Source: JAGPUQ01 sp036677085 (GTDB lineage: Bacteria > Pseudomonadota > Gammaproteobacteria > Pseudomonadales > Porticoccaceae). Taken from it: DNA of 64,000 nucleotides. The stretch is taken from assembly GCA_036677085.1 (NCBI GenBank), contig JAKFFI010000037.1, positions 1 to 64,000 on the forward strand, in the 5' to 3' direction. The notes below the pieces were generated by a model, which did no database searches, was not told where the DNA came from, and saw nothing but the letters and a program-made list of their open reading frames with translations. Below are positions 1-7,465 of the stretch, in pieces (position 1 is the stretch's first letter; every line of letters starts with the position of its first letter). Made by a program: the position numbers and the translations under genes.

Positions 1-177
1 CTGCTTGGCCTTGCTCTGCCAGGTGTAGAGCAGGCCGGGTGTGACACCCAACTGCTCGGCGGCGTCGGCGACGCCGACCCGGACTGCCAGCAGCAGGGCT
101 TCCTGGCGGAACTCAGGCGTATACCGGCCTCGACCGCCGGCGCTCGTGGGGGACTTCTTCTGGGGCTTCTTGCTCAT
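1..177 (-). CDS. IS3-family transposase OrfA, N-terminal part (runs off the window)
   Basis: The 59 visible residues begin MSKKPQKKSP and contain RGRYTPEFRQEALLLAVRVG followed by a helix-turn-helix (DAAEQLGVTPGLLYTW). This is the pattern of the HTH_Tnp_1 OrfA protein of IS3-family elements, which binds the element ends and is normally joined to OrfB by frameshifting. OrfB would lie beyond base 1. The ATG at 175-177 is the only good start. The group within IS3 cannot be told from this fragment. Confidence 0.8.
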   Translation of the reverse strand, partial: MSKKPQKKSPTSAGGRGRYTPEFRQEALLLAVRVGVADAAEQLGVTPGLLYTWQSKAKQ

Positions 178-227
178 CGGACACCTCGGGGGTTGGGGTT
201 ATTCTTTCGAAAACCCGGTGTCCGTCA
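1..227. mobile_element. End of an IS3-family insertion sequence
   Basis: Upstream of orfA the sequence leaves the element and enters rtcB coding sequence at about base 228. Read on the minus strand the element would start TGACGGACACCGG, with the 5'-TG typical of IS3 ends. The partner inverted repeat and target duplication are outside the window, so the boundary is placed by where rtcB homology begins and could be off by a few bases. Confidence 0.6.
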
Positions 228-899
228 AATGGCGGGAAGATCAATGGCATCACCCTGCCCGACCGCGAACTCGCCTGCGCCCCGATCAACTCACCGCTGG
301 GCAAGGATTATCTCGGCGCCATGCGGGCGGCGATCAACTGCGCGCTGGCCAACCGCCAGATTCTCACCCATCTGGTGCGCGATGCGTTCTCGCAGGTCAT
401 CCCGAAAGCCCGCCTGCCCCTGCTTTACGATGTCTCGCACAACACCTGCAAGGTGGAGGAGCATGTCGTGGACGGCAAGCGGCGCAGGCTTTACGTGCAC
501 CGGAAGGGCGCCACGCGCGCCTTCGGCCCGGGCCACCCGGATATTCCCGACAGGCTGCGTGCTGTCGGTCAGCCGGTTCTGATCGGCGGATCGATGGGCA
601 CCGGCTCCTATATTCTCACCGGCAGCGAGAAAAGCGAGGCGCTGTCGTTCAGTTCCGCCTGCCATGGCGCCGGCCGCGCCATGAGCCGGCACCAGGCCTA
701 CAAAACCTGGAAAGGCCGGCAGGTGATCGACGAACTGGCCGCGCGCGGCATCCTGATTCGTAGCCCCTCCGGCCGCGGCGTGGCCGAGGAGGCACCGGGC
801 GCCTACAAGGACGTGGCCGCCGTGGTGGACGCCGCCGACGCCGCCGGGCTGGCGCGCAAGGTGGCACGGCTGGAACCGCTCGTCTGCATCAAGGGATGA
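228..899 (+). pseudogene. rtcB: RNA-splicing ligase RtcB, 5'-truncated by the insertion sequence
   Basis: From 228 the frame reads NGGKINGITLPDRELACAPI and continues to a stop at 899, giving about 224 residues. This is the C-terminal half of RtcB, the GTP- and Mn-dependent RNA ligase that joins 2',3'-cyclic phosphate to 5'-OH ends. The catalytic histidine motif appears in SSACHGAGRAMSR, and the protein ends CIKG as RtcB proteins do. Bacterial RtcB usually has about 400 residues, so the N-terminal half with part of the metal site is missing. An internal ATG at 321 could start a fragment but not an active enzyme. Confidence 0.85.
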
Positions 900-989
900 A
901 TCCCGGCCGGCCGCGCCTACATCGGCACCAGCGGCTGGAATTACGCTTCGTGGCACGATGATTTCTACCGCGGCGTTCCACGGAAGGAC
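900..989 (+). pseudogene. DUF72-family protein, N-terminal remnant
   Basis: Directly after the rtcB stop, in the same frame, the sequence reads RAYIGTSGWNYASWHDDFY and then RGVPRKD. This is the conserved N-terminus of DUF72 proteins (YecE-like, TIM-barrel fold, function unknown). Homology stops at about 989 and the frame then runs into unrelated sequence. No start codon sits in the right place, so the gene has lost both its start and most of its body. Between here and 1107 I see no gene. Confidence 0.6.
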
Positions 990-1107
990 AGGGGTCTACC
1001 ATCGATCTTTGGGTATCCGTCAAGCCGTCCGGAAAGGGCGAGGCGGCCACGCGAGATGGCGCTAGCCTGTCTGGGCCAGGCTGAAGCGGGCGGGTCGGCG
1101 ACCTCGG

Positions 1108-2058
1108 TCACGAAGGTGAGCGGGGCGGACGGCGCGAATTGGTCGATGCGGACCGCGCGGCCGAAACGTCCGCCGGCAGCCCTTGCCGCAGGCACCGCGC
1201 CATGTCGTGCAGCGTGTCGCCGTGCGGGTAGCGCCGCCGCCAGACCAGGCCGATCGTCCGGTGCGGGACTGGGCGCTTGAAGCGGCGGATCTCGAGCCCG
1301 GCTGCGCCGCGCACACCGCTTGGCCCCGCGGCGAGGGCGGGCAGCATCGTGCAACCGATGCCGCCCGCCACCATGTGCGCGAGCGTCTCCAGGCTCGTTG
1401 CCATCAGTTCCTCGGACGCCGCGCCGGCTGCGCCGCAGATCTCGAGCGCCTGTTCGCGCAGGCAATGCCCCTCTTCAAGCAGCAGCACGCCCGCCGCAGT
1501 CAGTGCCTTCGGGTCGACGGTGCGCCTTGCGGCAAGCGGGTGTCCCTTCGGCAACGCGGCGACGAAGGTTTCATCAAAGAGCGGTTCGACTTCGAGATCC
1601 TCGGCCTCGACGGGCAGGGCGACGAGCGCGGCGTCGAGATCGCCGGCCGCGAGGGCTTGCAGCAGTCCGGCGGTCAGCCCTTCGCGTAGCAGTAGCCTGA
1701 TCCGCGGAAAGCTGCCACGCAAAACTGTCAGCGCGTGCGGCAGGTAGTACGGCGCGACGGTCGCGATGGCTCCCAATCGCAAAGACTCGAGTCCACCCTT
1801 GCCCTGTGCGTGCGCGAGCACACGGATGCGCTCGGCTTCCGCAACAATGGCGCGTGCCGCGCGCAGGATTTCGCGGCCTGCGGGCGTGGGTGTTACCCGA
1901 CGCAGGCTGCGGTCGAACAGCGCCACCCCAAGGTAGTCCTCGAGTTTTTTCAGCTGCGTGGAGAGCGTGGGCTGGCTGACATGGCAGCGCTCCGCGGCCC
2001 TGGCGAAGTGGCCCGTGTCGGCGACGGCGACGAAGTAGCGCAGTTCCTGAAGGGTCAT
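1108..2058 (-). CDS. oxyR: Hydrogen peroxide-inducible transcription activator OxyR
   Basis: This is a LysR-family regulator of 316 residues. The N-terminal HTH reads LRYFVAVADTGHFARAAERC, and a co-inducer domain follows. The sensing pair is present as C-LREQALEI-C, nine residues apart, like Cys199/Cys208 of E. coli OxyR, which form a disulfide under peroxide. I chose the ATG at 2058, which puts the HTH at the usual distance from the start. An upstream in-frame ATG at 2091 would add 11 residues, but neither start has a clear ribosome site. The gene is divergent from katG, its classic target. The C-terminus has a basic tail somewhat longer than in E. coli. Confidence 0.93.
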   Translation of the reverse strand: MTLQELRYFVAVADTGHFARAAERCHVSQPTLSTQLKKLEDYLGVALFDRSLRRVTPTPAGREILRAARAIVAEAERIRVLAHAQGKGGLESLRLGAIATVAPYYLPHALTVLRGSFPRIRLLLREGLTAGLLQALAAGDLDAALVALPVEAEDLEVEPLFDETFVAALPKGHPLAARRTVDPKALTAAGVLLLEEGHCLREQALEICGAAGAASEELMATSLETLAHMVAGGIGCTMLPALAAGPSGVRGAAGLEIRRFKRPVPHRTIGLVWRRRYPHGDTLHDMARCLRQGLPADVSAARSASTNSRRPPRSPS

Positions 2059-2094
2059 GTGGCGGGCAATAGAGAATGTGAAAGACTGCATTCT

Positions 2095-2134
2095 ATAGAT
2101 TCAATTTGATACATGATGTCGCAAGACGCCCAAT
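2095..2134 (+). promoter_or_regulatory. Candidate katG promoter with OxyR half-site
   Basis: The gap between oxyR and katG is AT-rich for this genome. ATAGATTCAAT at 2095-2105 fits the OxyR half-site pattern ATAG-N-T-NNN-A-N, and the downstream half is degenerate. TTGATA (2106-2111) and CCCAAT (2129-2134), 17 bp apart, could be the katG -35 and -10 boxes. An OxyR dimer here would sit next to the -35, as is usual for activation. Confidence 0.4.
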
Positions 2135-2174
2135 GGCTTAGCCGCAAGGCACAACCCAAGCGAACGGAGGACCT

Positions 2175-4367
2175 ATGAGCGATACACCGGCGATGACATC
2201 GCAGAGCAAAGATGGGGTACAGAGCACCGGCAAGTGCCCGGTGATGCACGGCGGCGCCACGTCGGCCGGCATCGCGAACATGGAGTGGTGGCCCAAGGCG
2301 CTGAACCTCGACATCCTTCACCAGCACGATACGAAGACCAATCCGTTGGGTGAGTCCTTCAATTATCGTGAAGAGCTCAAGAAGCTCGACGTCGCCGCGC
2401 TCAAGCAAGATCTGACCGCGCTGATGACCGACAGCCAGCCCTGGTGGCCGGCGGATTGGGGCCACTACGGCGGGCTGATGATTCGCATGGCCTGGCACGC
2501 GGCGGGCACCTATCGCACGGCCGACGGCCGTGGCGGAGCCGGCACGGGCAACCAGCGCTTCGCGCCGCTCAACTCCTGGCCGGACAACGCCAACCTCGAC
2601 AAGGCCCGTCGTCTACTCTGGCCGATCAAGAGGAAATACGGCAACAAAATCAGCTGGGCCGATTTGATCGTGCTTGCCGGCAATGTGGCCTACGAGTCCA
2701 TGGGCCTGAAGACTTTCGGCTTTGGCTTCGGCCGCGCGGACATCTGGCATCCAGAAAAAGACATCTACTGGGGCTCGGAAAAGGAATGGCTGGGCTCGGC
2801 TCGCCACGACGGTGAGAACCGCGAGACGCTGGAGAATCCGCTGGCCGCCGTGCAGATGGGCTTGATCTACGTAAACCCCGAGGGCGTTGACGGCAAACCC
2901 GATCCGCTCAAGACCGCGCGGGACGTGCGTCTGACCTTCGCACGCATGGCCATGAACGACGAGGAAACCGTGGCGTTGACGGCCGGCGGCCACACCGTTG
3001 GCAAGGCGCACGGTAATGGCGACGCCGCCAACCTCGGCCCGGCGCCGGAAGGCTCGGACATCGAAGAACAGGGTCTCGGCTGGAACAACCACAAGACCCG
3101 CGGCATCGGCCGCGACACCGTGACCAGTGGTCTCGAAGGCGCCTGGACCACGCATCCGACGCGGTGGGACAACGGCTACTTCAAGCTGCTCCTAGGCTAC
3201 GACTGGTGGATACAGAAATCGCCGGCCGGCGCTTGGCAGTGGGAGCCGGTGAACATCAGGGAAGAAGACATGCCGGTGGATGTCGAAGATCCCTCGATTC
3301 GCCGCAAGCCGATCATGACCGACGCCGACATGGCGATGAAGTTCGATCCCGCATACCGCAAGATCGCCGAACGCTTTCATCAGGATCCGGCCTATTTCTC
3401 GGAAGTGTTCGCCCGCGCCTGGTTCAAGCTCACGCACCGCGACATGGGGCCCAAGGCGCGCTACATCGGCCCGGAAGTTCCCCAGGAAGACCTGATCTGG
3501 CAGGACCCGGTGCCCACAGGTCGCAAGGACTACGACGTCGCCGCGCTCAAGGCGCAGATCGCCGCCAGCGGACTGTCCGTCGGAGAGATGGTCGCTACCG
3601 CCTGGGACAGCGCGCGCACCTTCCGTGGCTCGGACATGCGCGGCGGCGCCAACGGCGCGCGCATTCGCCTGGCGCCGCAGCACGACTGGGAAGGTAACGA
3701 GCCTGCGCGTCTGGCCAAGGTGCTCGGCGTGCTGGAGCCGCTGGCGAACAACGCTGGCGCGAGCATTGCGGATGCGATCGTCCTGGCCGGCAACCTCGGT
3801 ATCGAGCAGGCCTCCAAGGCGGCAGGCTTCAATATCAGCGTACCGTTCGCGCCAGGCCGAGGCGATGCGACCGACGCGCAGACTGATGCCGATTCCTTTG
3901 GCGTGCTGGAACCGCTCGCCGACGGCTATCGCAACTGGATGAAGAAGGACTACGCCGTCAGTGCCGAGGAGTTGCTGCTTGATCGCACGCAACTGATGGG
4001 CCTCACCGCGCACGAGATGACCGCACTGGTCGGGGGTATGCGCGTGCTCGGCACCAACCACGGCGGCACCCAGCACGGTGTACTCACCGATCGTATCGGC
4101 GTGCTGACCAACGATTTCTTCGTCAACCTCACCGACATGGCCAATACCTGGAAGCCATGCGGCAACAACCTCTACGAAATTCGCGATCGCAACACCGGCA
4201 AGGTCAAGTGGACCGCGACGCGGGTGGATCTGGTGTTCGGCTCCAATTCCATCCTGCGCGCCTACGCCGAGATCTATGCGCAGGACGATGGCAGGGAGAA
4301 GTTCGTCAACGACTTTGTGGCGGCGTGGGCGAAGGTCATGAACGCGGATCGCTTCGATTTGGCTTGA
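2175..4367 (+). CDS. katG: Catalase-peroxidase KatG
   Basis: This is a bifunctional haem enzyme of 730 residues that removes H2O2 and oxidises small reductants. The distal site RMAWHAAGTYR gives Arg104, Trp107 and His108. The Trp-Tyr-Met crosslink partners are Tyr232 (GLIYVNPEG) and Met258 (FARMAMND), and the proximal haem ligand is His273 (GGHTVGKAHG). The C-terminal half is the inactive duplicated peroxidase domain typical of the family. A GGAGG lies five bases before the ATG. Divergent oxyR implies peroxide induction. Confidence 0.98.
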   Translation: MSDTPAMTSQSKDGVQSTGKCPVMHGGATSAGIANMEWWPKALNLDILHQHDTKTNPLGESFNYREELKKLDVAALKQDLTALMTDSQPWWPADWGHYGGLMIRMAWHAAGTYRTADGRGGAGTGNQRFAPLNSWPDNANLDKARRLLWPIKRKYGNKISWADLIVLAGNVAYESMGLKTFGFGFGRADIWHPEKDIYWGSEKEWLGSARHDGENRETLENPLAAVQMGLIYVNPEGVDGKPDPLKTARDVRLTFARMAMNDEETVALTAGGHTVGKAHGNGDAANLGPAPEGSDIEEQGLGWNNHKTRGIGRDTVTSGLEGAWTTHPTRWDNGYFKLLLGYDWWIQKSPAGAWQWEPVNIREEDMPVDVEDPSIRRKPIMTDADMAMKFDPAYRKIAERFHQDPAYFSEVFARAWFKLTHRDMGPKARYIGPEVPQEDLIWQDPVPTGRKDYDVAALKAQIAASGLSVGEMVATAWDSARTFRGSDMRGGANGARIRLAPQHDWEGNEPARLAKVLGVLEPLANNAGASIADAIVLAGNLGIEQASKAAGFNISVPFAPGRGDATDAQTDADSFGVLEPLADGYRNWMKKDYAVSAEELLLDRTQLMGLTAHEMTALVGGMRVLGTNHGGTQHGVLTDRIGVLTNDFFVNLTDMANTWKPCGNNLYEIRDRNTGKVKWTATRVDLVFGSNSILRAYAEIYAQDDGREKFVNDFVAAWAKVMNADRFDLA

Positions 4368-4399
4368 GGGCCAGCCGCGCAGCACATCGCCGGGTTTGT

Positions 4400-4421
4400 G
4401 CGGTGCTCCGCAGAGCACCGC
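4400..4421 (+). terminator. Stem-loop after katG
   Basis: GCGGTGCT and AGCACCGC form a perfect 8-bp stem around CCGCAG, 32 bases after the katG stop, followed by TGTTGT. The tract after it is weak in T, so termination may be partial. Confidence 0.5.
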
Positions 4422-4652
4422 TGTTGTCATGTTCACGAAATGTTCCACACTTACGCTGCCGCCGGAATCATTTGATCCTGCGCAATACGGCCCGTTTGAA
4501 ATGTTGCACCCTTGCAGGGCGCCGGTTATGGTTGTCGGCGACACTGAACCTGAAACGGCTTGCTGGATTCGGTGGCAACCGCTGATTCTTGGATTTGACG
4601 GGCAAATGCGCCTGGAGGTGAACGGCAGCAACCGTGGGATACAGACGATTTC

Positions 4653-4697
4653 GTGAAGTGAAGTGAAGTGAAGTGAAGTGAAGTGAAGTGAAGTGAA
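4653..4697 (+). repeat. Pentanucleotide repeat (GTGAA)x9
   Basis: Nine uninterrupted copies of GTGAA end 64 bases before the start codon at 4762. Simple repeats of this length are uncommon in GC-rich bacterial DNA and change copy number by slippage. Because 5 bp is half a helical turn, a gain or loss would shift the phasing of anything bound upstream relative to the promoter. Confidence 0.95.
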
Positions 4698-4705
4698 GAA
4701 AAATG

Positions 4706-4730
4706 AGTACAGCTTGCCAAGCAATGTACT
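4706..4730. promoter_or_regulatory. Near-perfect palindrome upstream of the DUF4215 gene
   Basis: AGTACA and TGTACT are exact reverse complements enclosing GCTTG-C-CAAGC, which is itself palindromic; only two A bases break the symmetry. The site lies between the pentamer repeat and the ribosome site and may be an operator or an mRNA hairpin. Confidence 0.45.
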
Positions 4731-4761
4731 TAACTAAAAGATATCAAAAGGAGCTTTGATC

Positions 4762-6051
4762 ATGAAAAACCTTCGCAAATCAATACCATTACATTTCGGC
4801 GCCGCCGCGCTGGCTACGGCCATCCTGGGCGTCGCACCGCTGGCAGGGGCGATTCCGGCCCCCGACGCCAATTCCGTCCTGATCCTCGACACCACGGTAA
4901 GTGGCGGGGCCGCCAGCGTGGAGGCCGTACAGGCCACTCTGCTGGGCCTGAACCCGGTGGTGGTCGACGCGGACACCTGGGCGGCCACGACGGGCCCTGA
5001 ATTCGCTAGCTATCGTGCGCTGATCCTGGGCGATCCAAATTGTGCCATCGGTACTGCTTCGCTGGCCCCGGCGGAAGCCAACCGCGCTGTCTGGTCGCCG
5101 GCGGTGACCGGCAACGTCATCACCATCGGCACCGATCCGGTGCTTCACTCGTCCCTGCCCGGCGCGGTCAATCTGATCAACAAGAGCATCGAGTATGCCG
5201 CGGACGCCCCGACCACCGGCGCAGTGATCGGCCTGAGTTGCTATTACTTCGATGCAGTGGCCGGCACCCCGGTGCCGGTTCTGGACCAGTTCGGCACCTT
5301 CAGCGTGGTGGGGCAGGGCGGCTGCCCGGCGGCTTCGCACATCATCGCGGCGCATCCGGCCCTGGCCGGATTGACCGATGCCGATCTGTCCAACTGGGGC
5401 TGTTCGACGCACGAGGGCTTCGACAGCTGGCCGGTGGATTTCCTGCCGTTGGTGATTTCCACCGATGTCCCCTCGCCCTTCGTGGCGCCGGACGGCACCT
5501 CGGGCGCGCCCTACATCATGGCCCGCGGCGAGGACCTGGCGCCGATCCTGTGCGGCAATGGGGTGATCGACCCGCTGCCCGCGGTGGAGCAATGCGACGA
5601 TGGCAACGTGATCAGTGGCGATGGCTGTAGCGCCCAGTGCCTGATCGAAGAACCGGTCAACGATCCTCCGGTGTGTGACGGCGCTTCCGCCGATGCCATG
5701 CAGTTGTGGCCGCCGAACCACAAGCTCGCCAATGTGGGCATCGTGGGCGTAATGGATCCCGATGGCGATGACGTCAGCCTGACCATCACCACAGTGACCC
5801 AGGACGAGCCGGTCAAAGCCAACAAGGGTGATAAATCCCCTGACGCGAAGATCAACCCGGACAGCACCGTGGCTGTGCGGGTAGAGCGCAGCGCCCAGGG
5901 CGATGGCCGGGTCTACCAGATCGGCTTCACTGCCGACGATGGCAACGGCGGCACCTGCGAGGGCGTGGTACGGACCTGCGTGCCCCACGACCAGGGGCAA
6001 GGCAACGACTGCATCGACGGCGGTGACGGCATCAACTCCCTGCTGCCCTGA
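4762..6051 (+). CDS. Secreted protein with a DUF4215-type cysteine-rich motif
   Basis: The protein has 429 residues. An N-terminal signal peptide (MKNLRKSIPLHFG, then an Ala-rich core ending LAGA) indicates export. Residues about 30-260 are a globular domain I do not recognise. At about 264-293 CGNGVID..EQCDDGN..SGDGCSAQC matches the DUF4215 motif common in myxobacterial surface proteins. A domain starting LWPPNHKLANVGIVGVMDPDGDD follows and resembles cadherin- or Ig-like extracellular modules. AAAGGAG lies eight bases before the ATG, so this start is preferred over TTG at 4756. The gene stands alone, preceded by a palindrome and followed by two hairpins. The function is unknown; a surface or secreted role is inferred. 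Confidence 0.8.
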   Translation: MKNLRKSIPLHFGAAALATAILGVAPLAGAIPAPDANSVLILDTTVSGGAASVEAVQATLLGLNPVVVDADTWAATTGPEFASYRALILGDPNCAIGTASLAPAEANRAVWSPAVTGNVITIGTDPVLHSSLPGAVNLINKSIEYAADAPTTGAVIGLSCYYFDAVAGTPVPVLDQFGTFSVVGQGGCPAASHIIAAHPALAGLTDADLSNWGCSTHEGFDSWPVDFLPLVISTDVPSPFVAPDGTSGAPYIMARGEDLAPILCGNGVIDPLPAVEQCDDGNVISGDGCSAQCLIEEPVNDPPVCDGASADAMQLWPPNHKLANVGIVGVMDPDGDDVSLTITTVTQDEPVKANKGDKSPDAKINPDSTVAVRVERSAQGDGRVYQIGFTADDGNGGTCEGVVRTCVPHDQGQGNDCIDGGDGINSLLP

Positions 6052-6059
6052 ACCGGTAC

Positions 6060-6083
6060 GGCACCGCGCCCCGGCGCGGTGCC
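6060..6083 (+). terminator. Stem-loop 1 after the DUF4215 gene
   Basis: GGCACCGCG pairs with CGCGGTGCC (9 bp, six-base loop) starting nine bases after the stop codon. No T run follows, so it may act together with the next hairpin. Confidence 0.5.
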
Positions 6084-6098
6084 TGCCACTTCTCCGGC

Positions 6099-6131
6099 AA
6101 GGCCCCGGCATGCTCCGGGGCCTTGCTCGTT
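6099..6131 (+). terminator. Stem-loop 2 after the DUF4215 gene
   Basis: AAGGCCCCGG pairs perfectly with CCGGGGCCTT (10 bp, loop CATGCT) and is followed by GCTCGTTT. This is the better terminator candidate of the two. Confidence 0.65.
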
Positions 6132-6352
6132 TCAGGTCGGCAATCCTGGAATGAATACTCCCTGCAACAGCGCTGCCGACGTTGACCACGCAGAATCAGT
6201 ACTTATTTGCCCTGCGAGTTCCCGGCGCGGGCATCCAACCGCGTCACCCTGCAAATTCTATGGTAGACCCCGCTCCCTCCCTTTTTGGGACGAGTTTTCT
6301 ACAGCCTCGCTATGTCTCTTGGGCATTCGACTCGTATTGTCCGTCTGACTCC
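6132..6352. other. Gene-free stretch before the toxin-antitoxin promoter
   Basis: I recognise no gene, repeat or known RNA in these 221 bases. Composition is closer to 50% GC than in the flanking genes, fitting an accessory junction. Confidence 0.4.
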
Positions 6353-6384
6353 TTGACAGCACCTATATACAGGTGCCATTAATA
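6353..6384 (+). promoter_or_regulatory. Toxin-antitoxin promoter with internal operator
   Basis: TTGACA (6353-6358) is a consensus -35 box. GCACCT-ATATAC-AGGTGC (6359-6376) is a perfect inverted repeat filling the spacer, and CATTAA or TTAATA just after it may be the -10. A repressor bound here would block the promoter. Autorepression by the antitoxin or the complex is the usual control of such pairs. Confidence 0.55.
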
Positions 6385-6410
6385 GCTCTATCTGTCACGA
6401 GGGCGGTAGC

Positions 6411-6683
6411 ATGCAAACCAAATTCTCAGAGGATGTTATTCCTCTGTCCGATCTCAAGGTCAACCCGGGTAAGGTGGTAAATCGTGTACGCGACACACAC
6501 AGGCCAGTCCTGCTGACTAGCAGAGGCAGAGGAGTTGCTATTGTTCAATGCCTCGATGATTACGAGAAAACCGCCGAAGAGCTGCGCTTTATCAAGGCAG
6601 TGGCCCGAGGATTGGCGGACATCCGGGACGGTGACACCGTCACGCTGGCTGAAGCAAAGAAAATGCTCGGCGCAAATAAGTGA
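6411..6683 (+). CDS. Phd/YefM-family antitoxin
   Basis: This protein has 90 residues. The N-terminal part (VIPLSDLKVNPGKVVNRVRDTHRPVLLTSRGRGVAIVQ) is the Phd/YefM DNA-binding fold, with the typical hydrophobic pattern around PVLLTSRGRGVAIV. The charged C-terminal part (about 50-90) would wrap the toxin. It overlaps the toxin start by four bases (GTGA), which couples translation. The palindrome upstream is its likely operator. Confidence 0.85.
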   Translation: MQTKFSEDVIPLSDLKVNPGKVVNRVRDTHRPVLLTSRGRGVAIVQCLDDYEKTAEELRFIKAVARGLADIRDGDTVTLAEAKKMLGANK

Positions 6684-7006
6684 AGATAAATATTGCCCGG
6701 TCTGCCCTGAGCGACCTTCAGGAGATCAAGAATTACTATCTGGAGCAGGGCGTACCGGACATCGGCCAGAAGTTTGTAAGTGCCATATTGAAAAGTGTGG
6801 AAAGACTTCGTGACCATCCAGACTCAGGCAGAATGGTTCCCGAGTTTGATCAAGAGCACATCCGGGAGATTATTCATCCGCCGTTTCGCGTGGTTTACCT
6901 GCGGGACGCATCGTCGGTGAATCTGGTTCGGGTCTGGCGAAGTGAAAGACTGCTATGGCTTCCTGATGAAGAAACAATCAACCCGCCCGTGAGAGAAGGG
7001 TCCTGA
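6680..7006 (+). CDS. RelE/ParE-superfamily toxin
   Basis: This protein has 108 residues and starts at a GTG that overlaps the antitoxin stop. The fold signature is ARSALSDLQEIKNYYLEQG near the N-terminus, the middle motif LRDHPDSGRMVPEF, and REIIHPPFRVVYL..VNLVRVWRSERLL toward the end. RelE-type members cut mRNA on the ribosome and ParE-type members poison gyrase; sequence alone does not separate them, and the Phd/YefM partner is seen with both. Confidence 0.85.
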   Translation: MKINIARSALSDLQEIKNYYLEQGVPDIGQKFVSAILKSVERLRDHPDSGRMVPEFDQEHIREIIHPPFRVVYLRDASSVNLVRVWRSERLLWLPDEETINPPVREGS

Positions 7007-7118
7007 AGCGCATCGAACCGCTGGAGTAGTGCCATGCTGCAAAAACTGAGAGCAGGGCGAGAAGAGCGGGGTCAACTCTCGCATGGCGGCTCACAATCAA
7101 CGACGTACGGTTGGTTGC

Positions 7119-7154
7119 ATGGCGAGACCGCGGCGAATTGAATTCCCATCAGCG
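7119..7154 (+). pseudogene. REP-associated tyrosine transposase (RAYT), start only
   Basis: The ATG at 7119 opens MARPRRIEFPSA, which resembles the N-terminus of Y1/RAYT transposases (typically MARPLRIEFPGALYHV). Homology ends after 12 residues, where the Rhs-like fragment begins in another frame. The match is short, so the assignment is tentative. Confidence 0.45.
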
Positions 7155-7165
7155 TCGACCGACGC

Positions 7166-7372
7166 GATACTCGGGAACGGGCCTACGACTACGATCCCAG
7201 CCACAACCGCACCAGCGCGCTGGTCGAGGGCACCCCGGAGACCTACAGCTACGCTCCCGCCAGCAATCGCCTGACCGCCATCGCCACCCCCGCCGCCAGC
7301 CGCGTCCTGAGCTTGGATGCCGCCGGCATTCTCACGGGCAACGCACCCGGCGGCACAGCGCCGAAGGGCAGT
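7166..7372 (+). pseudogene. Rhs/YD-repeat protein fragment
   Basis: The frame reads DTRERAYDYDPSHNRTSALV, then EGTPETYSYAPASNRLTAI and RVLSLDAAGILTGN. These are one to two YD repeats of the kind found in Rhs and polymorphic-toxin shells. No start codon, signal or C-terminal core domain is present. It is a leftover piece of a much larger gene. Confidence 0.65.
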
Positions 7373-7465
7373 TCACACCTGTCTGGGGAGCTTCCCGCCC
7401 AGTGGATTCCAGGCCCGAGCAGTGCGATCTGTTCGCGGCCGCTGTCCCCGTTGCAGAACCTTCCG

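Larger units (their letters stand above)
4368..4761. other. Gene-free stretch between katG and the DUF4215 gene
   Basis: These 394 bases hold the katG stem-loop, about 230 bases (4422-4652) in which I recognise nothing, the nine-copy GTGAA repeat, and a palindrome just upstream of the next gene. Short open frames here, including one that translates the pentamer repeat, look accidental. Confidence 0.6.
7007..7465. other. Mosaic stretch of gene fragments
   Basis: Between the toxin gene and the convergent aldehyde dehydrogenase there is no intact gene. It contains a transposase start (7119-7154), an Rhs fragment (7166-7372) and about 90 unrecognised bases before 7466. The abrupt changes of homology suggest successive insertions and deletions. 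Confidence 0.6.

Noticed and set aside
3192..4724. 510-residue minus-strand frame with FTSLH repeats.
   Set aside because: The repeats are only the translated GTGAA tract, and the rest is antisense to katG.
7068..7080. GGGGTCAACTCTC here is the exact reverse complement of bases 28881-28893 before ask.
   Set aside because: Thirteen-base matches are expected many times by chance within 64 kb on both strands, and similarity does not extend outward.
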